From Raphanus sativus (lineage: Eukaryota; Streptophyta; Magnoliopsida; Brassicales; Brassicaceae): 64,000 nt of DNA. The position numbers and the translations under genes were made by a program. Below, one piece after another: positions 11,167-30,719 of the stretch. Numbering within the stretch: position 1 is the first letter of the stretch; each line of letters opens with the position of its first letter. Below the pieces are notes generated by a model. The model saw only the letters and a program-made list of their open reading frames with translations. It ran no database searches and had not been told where the DNA came from. Location of the stretch: NCBI RefSeq assembly GCF_000801105.2, contig NC_079516.1:14632001-14696000 (forward strand), read 5' to 3'.

Positions 11167-14100
11167 CCGTACTGAGTTGGAACTGTCAAGGATTGGGAGG
11201 TGAATTGACAGTTCCTAGAGTCCGAGAGCTGAGAAGTGTTCATGCTCCGGACATTATGTATTTTATGGAAACTAAAAATCAAGATGATTTTGTTCTATCA
11301 AATATTGAAACGCTTGACTATAAACACCATCTACTCATTTCACCTTCTGGCCTCAGTGGAGGTCTTGCTCTGTTTTGGAGAAATGAAGTTGATCTTACTG
11401 TTCTGAGCTCCTCTCCAAATTTCATAGATACGAAGGTGCTCCACAAGTCAAAAGAGTTCTACCTAACCTTTATCTATGGAATGCCACAACAAGAGAATAG
11501 AGCTGATTTTTGGGAGGAAATCTCGACATTAGGACAGGGAAGAGAGTCTGCTTGGGCGTTAACGGGAGACTTCAATGACATACTGGATAACTGTGAAAAG
11601 GAAGGAGGCCCATCAAGATGCGAAGGATCTTTTATCCCTTTTAGAAGCTTCGTATCGACTAATGGACTGTGGGATGTGAAGCATACAGGTGATGAGCTCT
11701 CCTGGAGAGGTCGACGACACACCCACGATATCAAATCTCGCCTTGATAGAACTCTGGCCAACCTGGCATGGGCTGAAATGTTTCCAGCAAGCTGCTGCAA
11801 TTACCTCTGGTATGAGGGCTCGGACCACCGTCCACTCTTGACATATTTGGACGCGAAGAAGGTAAAAAAGAGGAGGCTGTTCAGATATGATAGGCGACTT
11901 AACGACAATGAAGATGCTCGGAAAATAATTGAAGAAGCTTGGCAAAAAGGTGCGGAGGAGACTGTTGAGATCAAGATATCGAGATGCAGGAAAGAAATCA
12001 TCAAATGGTCAAAAATTCAAAAAGAAATCTGCACAAAGGCCATGATTCTCAATCAGCAGGAATTGGAAAAAGAATTATCAGCAGCAGTACCAGACTCTGG
12101 TAGGATTGTGATACTCACGGAAGCACTAAGCAAGGCGTATAGAGAGGAAGAGCTTTTTTGGAGGCAAAGGAGCAGAATTCTATGGTTGCAAGGAGGAGAC
12201 AGAAACAGTGCTTTCTTTCATGCGGTTACTAAGGTCAGAACAGCGAGAAATCAGATCACTACCATTGAGAACGCGGAGGGAGTACCTACATATGAAGAGG
12301 AAGATGTAGGGAAGGTGTTCGAGAAATTCTACCAGCAATTGTACTCCTCTAATGGTGAATCAGATTTCAGCACAGTGGAAGAAACAATTACATGTGGAGT
12401 TACAGAAGAGATGAATGACTCCATATGTAAAATCCCGGACCAGGAGGAAGTGCGACAAGCCCTCTTTTCTATAAATGGAGGCAAGGCACCGGGAGCCGAT
12501 GGTTTTTCTGCAAGCTTTTACCAGTCTTTCTGGAGTCTGTTGGGACCAGATATTTACCGAGAAATTCGGAGCTTCTTCACTATGGGTACAATGACCCCCC
12601 GGATCAATGAGACTCACGTGTGCTTGATCCCAAAGATAGAAGCACCTAAGACGGCCGCGGAATACAGACCAATAGCCCTCTGCACAGTGAGATACAAGAT
12701 CATTGCGAAGCTGCTCACCAAACGTTTACAACAGTTCCTCCCATCTCTGATTTCGCAGCATCAAACAGCGTTTGTTCCGGGTAGAGCTATCTCAGATAAC
12801 ATCCTGGTCACCCATGAGACTCTTCATTATCTGAAGAATTCAGAAGCAGTGAAAAGGTGCTCCATGGTCATCAAAACGGACATGAGCAAGGCGTACGACC
12901 GCATTGAATGGGACTTCTTGGAGCAGGTTCTTAGTAAGCTGGGGTTTAGAGATATTTGCATCAGATGGATTATGGAATGTGTCACTACGGTGACGTACTC
13001 CTTCCTCATAAATGGAGCCCCGCAAGGAATGACTACACCATCGCGAGGCCTAAGACAAGGAGACCCACTCTCTCCCTATCTCTTTATCTTATGTACTGAG
13101 GTGCTTCCGGGTCTGTGTAAAATCGCTCAAGGGAATGGAAGACTGCTCGGATTACAAGTCTCTCAGAGAAGCCCGTATGTTAATCACCTCCTCTTCGCGG
13201 ACGACACCATGATATTTTGTAAAACGAACGAGAGGAATTGTCGAGCATTGAGTGATATCTTGAAAAGGTATGAGCTAAGCTCAGGCCAGTGCATCAATCA
13301 GTCTAAGTCTACCATTACTTTCTCGTCTAAAACTCCGGAGAGCATCAAGGAAAGAGTGAAGTCTGCGCTGGGTATCACAAATGAAGGGGGTATGGGAAAG
13401 TACTTAGGCCTCCCTGAAACTTTTGGTAGGAGGAAAAAAGATGTGTTTACTGGAATGGTTGACAAGATTAGGCAGAGATCTCAGTCCTGGACTACTCGCT
13501 TCATGTCGGGTGCTGGAAAACACGTCATGCTCCAGTCAGTGCTAACGGCACTCCCTACCTACTCAATGTCTAGCTTCAAAATCCCAATATCTCTCTGCAA
13601 GAGAATTCAATCTATCTTGACTCGATTTTGGTGGGACAGTTCACCAGATGTGCATAAGATAGCGTGGGTAGCTTGGAGTACAATGGCTCTACCAAAATCC
13701 ATGGGAGGACTAGGCTTCAAAAACTTTGAGGAGTACAACGACTCTCTCTTGGCAAAATTAGGCTGGAGAATTATGCACAACCCGGACTCACTACTGTCAA
13801 GAGTTCTCAAAGGAAAATATTTTCCAGATAGCTCTTTCTTGGAGAGTGGTGCTAAATCAGGGGCATCTCATGGTTGGATAAGCGTGATGGCAGGGAAAGC
13901 AGTTCTGGAGAAAGGATTGGGTTTTATTGTGGGCAATGGAGAAAGTATCAAAGTCTGGTCAGACAAATGGCTCTCCTCCTCTAAGCCAGAAGCTCCAATA
14001 GGCCCACCAACACTAGACAACCAAGAGCTGATGGTGGCAGATCTACTGAACCCGCAGACAAATGATTGGGATTTAGAGAAAATCCGTTTGCATTTACCTC

Positions 14101-15157
14101 AGTATGAGGAGAAAATCCGATTAATCATCCCTAGCTCTCTGAAACCAAGGGATAGACAAGTCTGGTTACCTGATGCATCAGGAATTTATTCAGCTAAATC
14201 AGGTTATAGGAAGCTCTTTGAAGAGGAACTGGTACAACCGAACCAGTTTGATTGGAAAAAGGAAGTGTGGAATTTAAAGGTACCACCAAAGATACAACAC
14301 TTCCTGTGGAGAGTGCTGAAAGAGGCGATTCCAGTGGGTTCTCTACTAGCGATAAGAGGAATACAATCAGCACTGAATTGCAAAAGATGTGGAGAGTTGG
14401 AATCTATTTCACATTTATTCACCTCTCCTGTCCTTTTGCAGTCCAGTTCTGGTCTCAAGTCCCTCTCTTACCTCCAACCACAAATCAGGCTCCTAAACTG
14501 TTATTCTCAGACTGGTATTCTTCTCAAGTGCACCGAGCAGGCCTTCCCCCTTTAGGAGTGATCTCATCTCCACTTGTACCCTGGTTCTTGTGGAATTTGT
14601 GGACAGCAAGAAATAAGCTAGTTTTTGAAGGGAAAGTGTATCAGGTGGAAGATATCATATCAAAGGCAATAGCAGAAGCCCGAGCTTGGGAGGATGCAAA
14701 TTTAGGAAAGAAGACGTTGCAGTTGAAGCTTCCATCAGGTAGCTCACAGAGACTCAGCCCTTTCTTATGTTGGATTGATGGGGCTTAGCAGAAATCCTCA
14801 AGATCAGGAGGTATGGGATGGATCATCAAGAACAGAGAAGGTGCTGTGTTATGTCGAGGTTCTTCAAACAGAACCCATGTTGGATCAGCACTTATTGCAG
14901 AAGCGCTTGCGCTAAGAGATGCTCTCAGGCTGGCGAAAGATCTACTCCTCCCAAGCCTCCATATTTTCTCGGACTCACAGGTCCTCGTTACTACCCTTTG
15001 TGAAGGGCGGGATATGAATGAGATTGCAGGTATCCTTACTGATATAAGGAACCTTGCCACTCTCTTCTGTCCAATTTCCTACTCTTTTATTCCTCGTCTT
15101 GAAAACACTCAGGCGGACTCTTTGGCAAGAGCAAGCCTAGCTCGTCTAGTTATGTAA
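11166..15157 (+). pseudogene. LINE ORF2: AP-endonuclease, reverse transcriptase, zf-RVT, RNase H
   Basis: The frame opens with LSWNCQGLGG at the end of ORF1, so the two ORFs abut or slightly overlap. Endonuclease motifs: WNCQG, FMETKNQ, GDFNDIL, SRLDRTLANL, SDHRPLL. Reverse transcriptase motifs: KTDMSKAYDRIEWDFL, GLRQGDPLSPYLFIL, and the catalytic LLFADDTMIF near residue 675. A zf-RVT domain follows (CKRCGELESISHLF). A frameshift near 14420 moves the reading into another frame (CPFAVQFWSQVPL). The RNase H domain follows (CWIDGA, AEALALRDAL, FSDSQVLV, TQADSLARASL) and keeps its acidic residues, but TAG at 14786-14788 replaces what was probably Trp after WIDGA. The stop codon is at 15155. It is not functional as it stands. 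Confidence 0.9.
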
Positions 15158-15224
15158 TATGGATTTGGAGTTTTATTTTGAATGGAAATTCTGGTTTGAC
15201 AAAAAAAAAGTACTGTTTCTATTA

Positions 15225-15486
15225 GACCATCTCCAATGTATTTTGCTATTTTCACCTCTAAAATAGGGGAATTCTATAATAGAGGTGAGATATGCTCCAA
15301 TGTATTCCCCTAAAATAGCAATCTCTAAAATATAGAGTAAAAAATAGAGGAATGCTATTTCTTCCTCTATAAATAGAGAAAAAAATAGAGATCTCTATTA
15401 TAGAGGAAGAAATAGAGGTGGGTTGGAGCAATTTCACCCCTAAATGCTATTATAGAGGTGAAAATAGCAATGGGTTGGAGATGCTC
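15225..15486. mobile_element. Tourist-like MITE
   Basis: Terminal inverted repeats GACCATCTCCAATG... and (reverse complement of the right end) GAGCATCTCCAACCC... continue inward as TGCTATTTTCACCTCTA on both sides. TTA flanks both ends (15222-15224 and 15487-15489), the TWA target duplication of PIF/Harbinger MITEs. It is 262 bp long, non-coding, and landed about 10 bp downstream of the LINE. Confidence 0.85.
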
Positions 15487-15489
15487 TTA

Positions 15490-18400
15490 TTCGTAGTCTT
15501 TGGACCATTAGCCATGTGGTTGTCCTTAAAAGCATGTAATTAGAAAATGTATACTCACCTTAGAACCCTGTGGGTTCATTGTCTGAATTTTCATGAGATA
15601 TGGATGCTTTATTGGCAGGTAACTAGTTCAAAATCTAGAGTAAACTGTGTTTTATTTATATAATGAAGCTTTAATAAGAGATTAAATTATAAAGGGAAAA
15701 AATGGAACAAGGATCTTTCAGAAATTTACTTTTGTAAAAGGCACTCAAGTAACAAGCTGGAGCCCTGAACTTTTAGCCAAGCTGTTGGGGAAATTTTAGG
15801 AAACAATATCAGAGATTCAGATCCCAAATCAAATCTTTCAATTTTATTTTTTGTCAACATCAAATCTTTAAATCGAAACATCTCCTTTTATCTTAATTTT
15901 TTTTTTGTGAAGTAATTAGTAGTGGCTGACTCCAAGAAGGCAAACATATTGCATGTATCTTGCAGTTCCTAGTCCCACATTTTTAACATAAGAAGGACTT
16001 GCTTCTTTCAAATCATGTTTCTGCTTTTTTCTGAAGTTCTTTTTTCTTTAATTTTTTCCTTTTTTTAGTCGGTGCTTTTTATTGGCTCTGAATTATATAG
16101 TTGGCTTGTCAGCCAAATTATGTTGGAAAGTGGTGCTCTTCGACAGTAAACGGTATAGATGATTGCGTCCATAACTTATTCATATATGACTTGGAAATCA
16201 GAATATTTCTGACGATATTTTCATGCACTATGCAAATGAGCTATTATATATTCTACCTGCATTTTCATGGCCATACACAGACAAAAAAAATTCATTCATT
16301 TCTAGTTTACTTCACAGATTAAATTTCATTTGAAAATTCGATCCGTTAAAAAGATCCTTTACTTTCGGTTCGAGTACATTGCAATTGCATGAATAAATAG
16401 TTCGTACTAACTCTGTAAGTTGACATTGTCATCTTCTTATATAACGGACTCCATGTTACAAAAACAATCCTAAACTTTAAATGATATTTTCTTTCAAAAG
16501 ATCCCCAATTTTTGTCGTACATAATTGAATTTGGGGTCAATACCCCGGCGACAAAAAAAAAAGAATATATAACAAATCAAAAATTGGCGGGAATTTTTTT
16601 TTGCCATAGAAATAAAGAAATTAACCAAAAGAAAAAAGAAAAGCAACTATAAGTTCAAATAGAAGAGAGGAATACGTTACTTAATAAAAATTCGTAAATT
16701 TATTGGGAAATGTGGTCCATATGAGTCTGGTAAATGCGTCTTCTTCTCCTCCACAACAAGGGAAGTGATCTCGCTGGAAGATTCAGCCGCTCTCGTACAT
16801 TTGGCACTCATGGGTCCTAATTTTCTATGAACCATCCGATTCCACGAGCTTTGAACTCTCACTGGTCCTTCGCATTCATTATCTCAACGGTCTCAGATGG
16901 ACCATTTCAGTTTTGCATTCCTTAATGTTTATTTTATTATATAAATTCAATTAGAATGAGAAAAAAACATATTGGGCAGTGAGATTAGTAGTCAAACGTC
17001 CCTGGTCCTATCATCCCACGGTTATGGATCGTTAAAGCTTTGACAGATCAATGATTAAAAGTAATCTCGGATTCTAAATAACCTGTCAGCAGATTTGACG
17101 TGACAATACATCTCTCCATAATTACTCACGAGGATTTTAACTAATAAAAGCCACACCAAACTTTACCAATACTTTTGTTTTCCTTCTTTCATTTTGAAAA
17201 CATGTTTTCTTCTAATGAAACATCATACTAATTTAGTTTACAAAAAAAAAAAGCTCATACTAACTTCAACAATCGTGTTTACACAAATTTTGTCTACATG
17301 TAAAGTTGTACAGATCATATTCGTTTTTGAAATCTCATATATTAGATCATGTTGGAAATAATATGTGTTAAGAATATCATTATTTTGGTTCAACACAATA
17401 GTCGTGATATAAGTGCAAGAAAAAATCTGAATGTAGATGATAAATCTTTATCATATTTTAAAACAAACAGGTTTAAATGAACCTAGAAATGGAATCAATG
17501 AAGATACAAGTTTATGATATGTAAATAAATGTGTTAAAAAAGATATGTAAATAAACTGTTTTTTCCTTTCTTTTCGATTGGTTGTAACTATAAATTGTTT
17601 AAATCAAATTTTGTAGCTGAATTTCTTAACCGTCAACATTTTTAAAAATATTGGAGTGAACATATTATTAGGTTTCATAACTATAGATTTTGATATTATA
17701 TAATAATTATGTGCCCAGACCCTAAAGTTCTTATGATTGACAGAACCGTGCTTACCATAGATTGAAAAATTCTTCTGATTTAGGCCCTAATTTTCAGGGA
17801 CATGGACCCTAATTTCATAAAACTATTCTATAGAACTAAAAGTATAGTTCTAGGTAGATTTTCATCTGATTTTGAATTTGACTTGTTTTCAATGAATTCT
17901 TTTACTCTAATCAATTTCTATTTGTTGACTAAAATGATAAGACTTTTCTTTAAAAACTGTCACCTTCCAACTTAATTACAGTTCTGATTTTTTTTTTGTT
18001 TTGCTTTTGTTACGTACTGTAATCCAATTTTTTCCTTATACCATAATTTAGTTGTTTGTATTTTTATTTATACGTTATGACAGTTTGATGAAAGAGTTCA
18101 TAGAGAGAGAAAATAATACGTTTTAACATATATATTTTATCTATCATTACTTTGTAAATGACTAAATGTTATATAATTTATCTACCATTACTTCTTTCAA
18201 TACTTTGTTATTATCACTTTTGTTTTATTATTTTTACCATTTGCATTTGGATGATTATTTTACTTTTTTCTAAAATACCAAATTATTATTTTAGCTTTCT
18301 CTAAAAATATAGTTTTCTACTTATTGCTTTAACCTTCACTCACAAAATTAATACTTTCTATTACATATTATAAAATTTATTAAAGTCTTCGCACACGGCA

Positions 18401-19395
18401 CTGGTGATTTGAGTTGGGACTTGGGAGAGTGATTAAGTAGGATAAACTTGGTCATGTTTTCTTGTAGATACTTCAACAGAACAAAACAATCATGATCGTT
18501 CAACGAATCTAGAAAATTACTTTGCAAAAGATTTTGATCAATGGCTCACCTATATATGCATGGTCAGCATCAACTAATACCACTATATAATCCAAAGCTA
18601 CCACTAGAGTTTTAATTTGTGTACAGCGCATGCCGCCTACTTCATCAACATAAGACATGCATTGTCGGAGGTCTTAACATCAGTTTCAGAGCTGCCTCCT
18701 AAACATAAGCTAGGGTGAGATCGCTCGAATATTATAATCTACACTGCTGAATAGTTTGTATATACCTAGAAAGGCGTATAGGTAGAGAAACTCGTCAACT
18801 GGTGTGATCAAAATTACTCTTCAAGATATCATAGAACTAAATAAATTAGTACTCTGTGGTTTTTGCCGTGCATTTTTTCATCCATCTCCAATCAATGTAC
18901 AATCAGCATCAATTCATGTACTCTTAAAAGCAACAATAATATAAAAATGTATAACTTATTAGCACGTGGTAGCCCAACACAAAAAGCATGATATGAAGGT
19001 CATATGTAATCATGACCCATTCTTGTTATTTTACAAAATATAGGCTGAAATAGTTCACTAGCTGGAAGATTTTGGTTAAAACCCCTTGCATATATTAAAA
19101 TCTTAGAAAATGAGTTGGTGAGTTTGCATGCCATTTTCAGACATCATACAACCATATAATATGTACTGTTCTCTTGTTGTTTTAAAGTGGGAACCTAAAT
19201 ACGTTGTAAGAGTGTGGTGAAATTGGGGTTGCAAAATGAAATAAATTACTGGTAACGAAGTTGTAAAAAAGGAAAGAAAATTAGGGTTAGAGGCATATAT
19301 AATGAAACAATATTACATAGTTCATAACATTTCATACTGAAGAAATTGTATCTATATAGGGATGCATGTGTTAAGGGCATCATTATTGGTGGGCA
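15490..19395. other. AT-rich non-coding stretch before the assembly gap
   Basis: About 3.9 kb with no frame that reads like a protein; the short ORFs present (for example near 16100 and 16680) are low-complexity or lack any family look. No terminal repeat, tRNA or rRNA is seen. It could hold promoter or UTR sequence of something in the gap. Confidence 0.45.
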
Positions 19396-19495
19396 NNNNN
19401 NNNNNNNNNNNNNNNNNNNNNNNNNNNNNNNNNNNNNNNNNNNNNNNNNNNNNNNNNNNNNNNNNNNNNNNNNNNNNNNNNNNNNNNNNNNNNNN
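19396..19495. other. Assembly gap (100 N)
   Basis: Exactly 100 Ns, the conventional placeholder for a gap of unknown length. The right edge begins inside a repeat (GAGAAGATAAGTTATTGTCT) that recurs at 20057, so the gap was probably caused by repeat collapse and may hide further copies or the 3' terminus of the Helitron. Confidence 0.95.
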
Positions 19496-20370
19496 GAGAA
19501 GATAAGTTATTGTCTTTTAAAAAAAAAATTATCCACTGTGTCTATAATTGTCCAAATTTATTGATTTTGGGTGGTTAATTTGCTTACAGGATGACGCATA
19601 CACTCATCCAGAACGGTGAAAAGCGTTTTGAGAGTTCCAATTCATGATCAATGATGAAGATAGGACATTGATAGAAGATAAAATAAAAGTAAGAAACACC
19701 ACTGACGATAAGCTGTTAGTCATGATTATTTTTAGTTAGAAGGAGGCAGTTATTGATCGATATTGATATAGTTAATATCAAATATTATTTGATTCAAAGC
19801 TGCTATATGTCGATCAGTAAACAACCATCATACTTATTTGAAAGTTAACAGTCTTATTTTTATCTTTTGTTACAGATCGATAGGTACTCAGACTGTGCTT
19901 TTCCATTGCCTTCTCAGGTAAACTACAATTGGTAGACAAAAACTTTTTTTTTAATCAGTAAGTATATTGAAAAATGTTAATTTTTATTGAATAAACAGGA
20001 GTAAAACTGGTGTGGCTTTGAAGACCTTATTTATATAAATATCATGAAACAACATTGAGAAGATAAGTTATTGTCTAAAAAAATCAAATTATCCACTCCC
20101 GTTTTAAATTGTAAAAATATATTGATCCTGGGTGATGAATTTGGTTACAGGTTGACGCATAAACTCATCCAATACGGCGAAAAGCGTTTTGACAGTCCGT
20201 TGAAGAAATATAAACAGGACTCACTATCAGTTATGCCATGCGAGACATGATACAATCAAAAGTAAGGTAATACTTGGACTATTAAAGCTACAATATTAGA
20301 AATGTTTTAGGAATGGAATTGATTCTGATAGTTAGGAAAATAGATATGGAATGCTAATTGATTAGGATAG
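19496..20370. repeat. Diverged direct repeats next to the Helitron 3' side
   Basis: GAGAAGATAAGTTATTGTCT starts at 19496 and at 20057. Both copies continue about 150 bp through TTACAGG(A/T)TGACGCATA(C/A)A and GAAAAGCGTTTTGA. Further on, 20210-20370 (ATCAGTTATGCCATGCGA ... GGAATGGAATTGATTCTG) matches 31815-31960. No complete gene can be read; some pieces look like decayed exons with a following GT. Confidence 0.7.
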
Positions 20371-20483
20371 TGACTGATTAGTTTATCATAATTGATGTGT
20401 TTTGATTTATTATTTCAGCGTAATCACACACGCAAAGTTGTGAAAGTAAAAACTATTATCCTCAAAAACTTCATTGTAGAGTC

Positions 20484-26436
<5,953 letters not shown>

Positions 26437-27321
26437 TGTTATTTGTGTTTGAGTGTTTTACTGTTCTATGTTAAATAGCTAAAGAAATAAAACAGGACAC
26501 ATAAAAATCTTTATTTCTGTAACATTTTTGTTTAGATTGTGCGTAGATGCAGTTTAGATTTAGGATTTTATTTGTTATTCCTCATATGATCTGATAACCA
26601 TAGATGTAGGATTATATGCTACACTCTTTTTGCAATTTAATATTTTCAAATTGCATGAATATATACAATATATCACTATATTGTAGTCTTATATTTAGGC
26701 ATTGGTATATAACTACTATATGTTTATTTTATCCACACATGTTAAAAAAAATGTAAACTCATCACATAAATGATTTAATAATAATGTATTGATTGGAAAA
26801 TTTTATTTTGTTAAAAGCATACTAATTATATTAATAATCTTAGTTTGTCAATTAGATTAGTTAAAAGTGTTTAAATGGTGAAAAGTAATAAACGTTATTT
26901 GAAAATATAGTTAATAATTAATAGGCAATAGCATTCATATATAAATATATGCAAACTCTGAGTGGATATAAACATTGTCAAAAACTATATCCATTTATTT
27001 AGAACTTTTTTTATTAAATTATGGTAAGCAATACTTTTCACTACAACTCACCATGATACAAAAAAAAATCATGTCAACAAAATAAAGACAACAGCATAAG
27101 AATAAAACTTAAAAACATAAACTGATATAAAAACAAAGCAAATTTTGACAATGTTTATGATTCAAAAGATCATTATTATCTCCTAAAATATAGAAAACAG
27201 CAACATCAAAGCAACAATGATAGTGTGTTGATTCAAAATATCAAACACTTATTTCTCAACTAAAAAAAACACAAATGCGAATTCAAATTCCTTGTTGTTA
27301 TTCTGCGTCTCTTCATTTGAG
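26437..27321. other. AT-rich spacer between RepHel and RPA-like gene A
   Basis: Non-coding spacer of about 885 bp. It should include the RepHel promoter and the RPA-A 3' UTR. No recognisable motif. Confidence 0.5.
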
Positions 27322-29743
27322 TCACTTCTCGATCTTCACATTTTTTGAGCAAAGCCTTTTTGATGTAGAAGTGCGTTCAGGAAAATCATCCTTTTCATCT
27401 TGAGCCCGTTTAGAAGTTGGTGTTCTTAAAGACACAGAACTTTGCTCACCGTCAGTAAGAAAGGAAACCTAGGAAAAATCATAATTATGTTAACTTGCAC
27501 ACTGTCTAAATAATCATATTCAGAATACATTTAAGCGGGCAAATAACATACCTCATCTCGTGCAGACTTAGTCTCCGATTGTGAATCAATCATTAGCATG
27601 TTATTGATAGACCAAACTTTTGAAACTTTGTAACTCTCAGCTCCATAAGCAACATTGTTTTTTTCAATGCAGACACCAAACTTAAATGTCTTACCAACAA
27701 CATCTTTAAGTGACTGTGGCAAAAGCTCAGGATCTTCAATCTATAGACACAATGATGAAAATTACGAAAACAGATTAGAAAAAATTACTGTAAATATATA
27801 ATATGTAGATGATTAGGTTTTCTCAGCATAAAATCCCCAAAAATAATATAATTCGTTATATATAAAAGTGATAAGAATTTACCTCGTTGAGTGATCCTTT
27901 CAGGATTTTTGCGGCAGTTTCTGCTATAATACCATTTGCAATGGTATCAAGTAGCATGAATTTAGTGGTTCCTGTATCATCTTTAAGAAGCAAGTGAACC
28001 TTAAACCTGAGAAATAGAATAATATTTATTAACACTTACAAAATTAATCTAAACTGATTAATAATGAGAAACGACCAAGAAAAATAATTTACATACTTAG
28101 GAGACACATTAGTAACATTTGCATTGCATTTTTCACACCAAAACATAGGGGCTGCCAGTTCCTTCCCCGATGTGGTGTTTCTATGATTAACTTTAAAAGT
28201 TTTTGTGTTGCATAAGTCACATCCAAAATAGTACCATCCAAAATCCGTATCTATTCCATAGATTGTACACACAACCTTGCATTTCCCAATCTGAATATAT
28301 ATAGAAAACAAACTAAATAATCACGAATATATCAATACAAAAAACTCACATACGAATATATCAATAAAAAAAACTCACTAAATAATCAGAAAGATGTTTT
28401 TTTACCTGGGTAGAATTCAATAATTCAGACACGGTTTTATCTTCATACGGATCCCAGCTCTCAATTTTGATCACCTTATTCTCTTGACGAACAATCCGTT
28501 TGTCGTCATCGTTAGATTCAACGATGGACATGTTTGCTGGATCACACTTAAACCTGTAAAATTAGACAGTTAATACACGAAGATTATAAAATATGTGAAG
28601 GGATTCAACATAATACTGTAATATATAAACCTTGTATCTGTCTAAAAAACTCACATTTCTTTCAAATCATCACTCTCATCAATAGGTGGATCGATCAGTA
28701 ATTGAGAGGTATCAAAAGCATTTGAAATTTGGAGTTTACCTAAACATAAAAAAATAAAAAAAATTGTAATTTTTAGGAAGAAATAGTCTTAAAATAATAT
28801 TTAAAATATATTAAATAAGTTGAATAAAGAATATCAACTTCTAAATGATCCAATTTTTGCAAATCGGATCAAACATACAACCACTCCCAATTGTGCTTCT
28901 TCTGCATAGGATTCCAAAGTATCAGCAAAGTTCCCCCAAAGACAACATGGTATGCGTTCATCACTGCAAATACAACGAAATTAGTTTTAATCTAAAAACA
29001 ATTGGAAAAACCATTTATTATAATATCAATACTTACTTAATGTCTCTCAAAGTGAATTCAATCTTCTTTCTTTCTTTCCCACCACTACATTGGAGAGTCA
29101 ACTTTTCTCCAATATCTATTGCTTGCCCCACAACATCTAAATTAAACCAAAACAAACGATATAAACGGGTCAAAAAAACATAAACAACCTATAATGAGAT
29201 AAAACTTATTAAAACATATACCAATCAAGAAATTGTTGTCAAGCTGTCCACTCAATATTTTGTCGAACTTCACCAAATCCAGAAACATATCATTATTATT
29301 GTACTCATATGGCTCAATGGAGGTGAACTTCATGAACGACAGCTTATAAGGGTGATTAGTAGGTCTGAATGCACCTCCTGCTATCGTAATGACAAAATTT
29401 TCCAGGTTTTTCCATTCACCAACACGGCATTCTGTTCCCAAACTGAGCAAATAGTTTTTCTTGCATGATGCCTGAATTTTGTTTCCCTAAGAATGTTGAG
29501 AAAATTAGAGATTTATAGATAAGAGTTGGTAACTATATATTGTAGTTATAGTGAAAAACGATATTGATTATAGATATAGAACAGAATAAAGTCATTTACC
29601 TTCTTGTCGACAAAAATTATTTCCATGCTCTCACCAAAGTTACTCTGTTGTTTCCAGATATGAAGGACTTTGACCTGGACCCACCATTCATGTTTGTAAG
29701 GCCTGATGTCAGACAGGTATGATAGTTTCAGTGAAGGCTTCAT
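27322..29743 (-). CDS. Helitron-encoded RPA70-like single-strand DNA-binding protein, copy A
   Basis: Replication protein A large subunits bind single-stranded DNA through OB folds; plant Helitrons carry such genes, presumably to protect the displaced strand. The gene starts at ATG 29743 (MKPSLKLSYLSDIRPYKHEW, DBD-A/DUF223). The next exon, near 29490-29220, is VGEWKNLENFVITIAGGAFR; then come KLTLQCSGGKERKKIEFTLR and DERIPCCLWGNFADTLE. A C-terminal OB fold has a zinc ribbon CX2C...CX2C (YYFGCDLC ... FWCEKC, near 28230-28115). The last exon ends with the basic tail TSTSKRLCSKNVKIEK and TGA at 27322. About nine small exons join with plausible GT-AG sites, and I saw no disabling mutation. The gene sits between the RepHel and the F-box-like cargo, all on one strand. 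Confidence 0.8.
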
Positions 29744-30719
29744 TTTCTTAGTTTCTTGTTTTTAAAAGCGTAATTATGATTGTGTGGAGTAATAGGTATA
29801 TATAGCTAAAAACAGAACATAGAAGGCCTTGGTTAACGGAGTCTGTTATATTTTTGAAATTAAGATATTTGTGTTAACACAACCTCTAAATAATGGTTAG
29901 CGTAATAGAGGAATTAAGTTGGGATTCTGTTTATAGAATATTAAGTTAGTTGTTATTGTGATAAGATATATTAGTTATAGTTATGCTTAAAACTGAACGC
30001 TTATATATAGGTATCGAATATATTATTTAGATTACAAAGGTTATTTCAATAGAAAGGGATATTCGTTTTGTTCACAGATAAATTGGTTATTTCAATAGAA
30101 TTATATGTTTAACAATATTAAATTTAAGTATTTGAATGAAATATATGCCTTCTCATTCGGGTATTGTTAATGTTTTGGTATATACTGTATTTATATTCCA
30201 ATGGATGTTTCAAGGGAAATATATAACTTATGTTAATATTATTTGGATTGTCTGTTGGACCATTTTTTGAATAATAAAATTTGTCAGCTACTTGATCATA
30301 GATTGGTCGAGTGAGAGATTTGGTATGCGATGGAAAACTGATGTCATGACTCTGGAGGTTTCCCTTGTTACAGGTATGAATTGTTTTAAGCTCAATTTTG
30401 TTAATTATTTTCTTCTTAGATTAGATTAAGATTGGATTTATTGTTACATGTAGGGGATACAATATAAAAAGCAAAAATTTATAAAATAGTCAAAAAACTT
30501 AAACAAATATAAAACATACACGTTCAAATGTTCTATTATACAACATAGAGCACATTTATAAGTTATACAACATAGACACTTAAACTTCAAAAAAAAAATA
30601 CTTAAACTTCTAAAAAAGCATTACAGAACAAAGTAGCAAAGAAGATTACATAGACAAAGAACTCAATAAGAGAAATTAAACATATTACATAGATAAAGAA
30701 AACACCAGAATTGCATATT
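29744..30719. other. Spacer between RPA-like gene A and the F-box-like gene
   Basis: AT-rich, no ORF of note. A short GC-richer piece at 30295-30385 (GGTCGAGTGAGAGATTTGGT ... CCCTTGTTACAG followed by GTATGAA) has exon-like composition on the plus strand but is too short to identify. Confidence 0.4.

Larger units (their letters stand above)
9178..15207 (+). mobile_element. Full-length or near full-length plant LINE with both ORFs
   Basis: The element carries a DUF4283/zinc-knuckle ORF1 and an endonuclease-RT-RNase H ORF2, and ends in TTTGACAAAAAAAAA. The sequence AAAGTACTGTT occurs just before the 5' end (9167-9177) and again right after the poly(A) (about 15207-15217), an 11-bp target-site duplication. 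This fixes the element at about 6.0 kb. The 5' leader has a short internal duplication (AACGAAATGAAGAATCTTTG occurs twice near 9197-9242). Only three disabling changes are seen: TAA at 10120, a frameshift near 14420 and TAG at 14786. The insertion is therefore fairly young. Confidence 0.9.

Noticed and set aside
16101..16862. Short ORFs near 16.1-16.9 kb as genes
   Set aside because: Low-complexity or unstructured translations, no ATG context or homologous look, no paralogue in the window.
19055..19075. ACTAG at about 19060 as the missing Helitron 3' end
   Set aside because: No GC-rich hairpin follows within 10-20 nt on the element side, so the key hallmark is absent.
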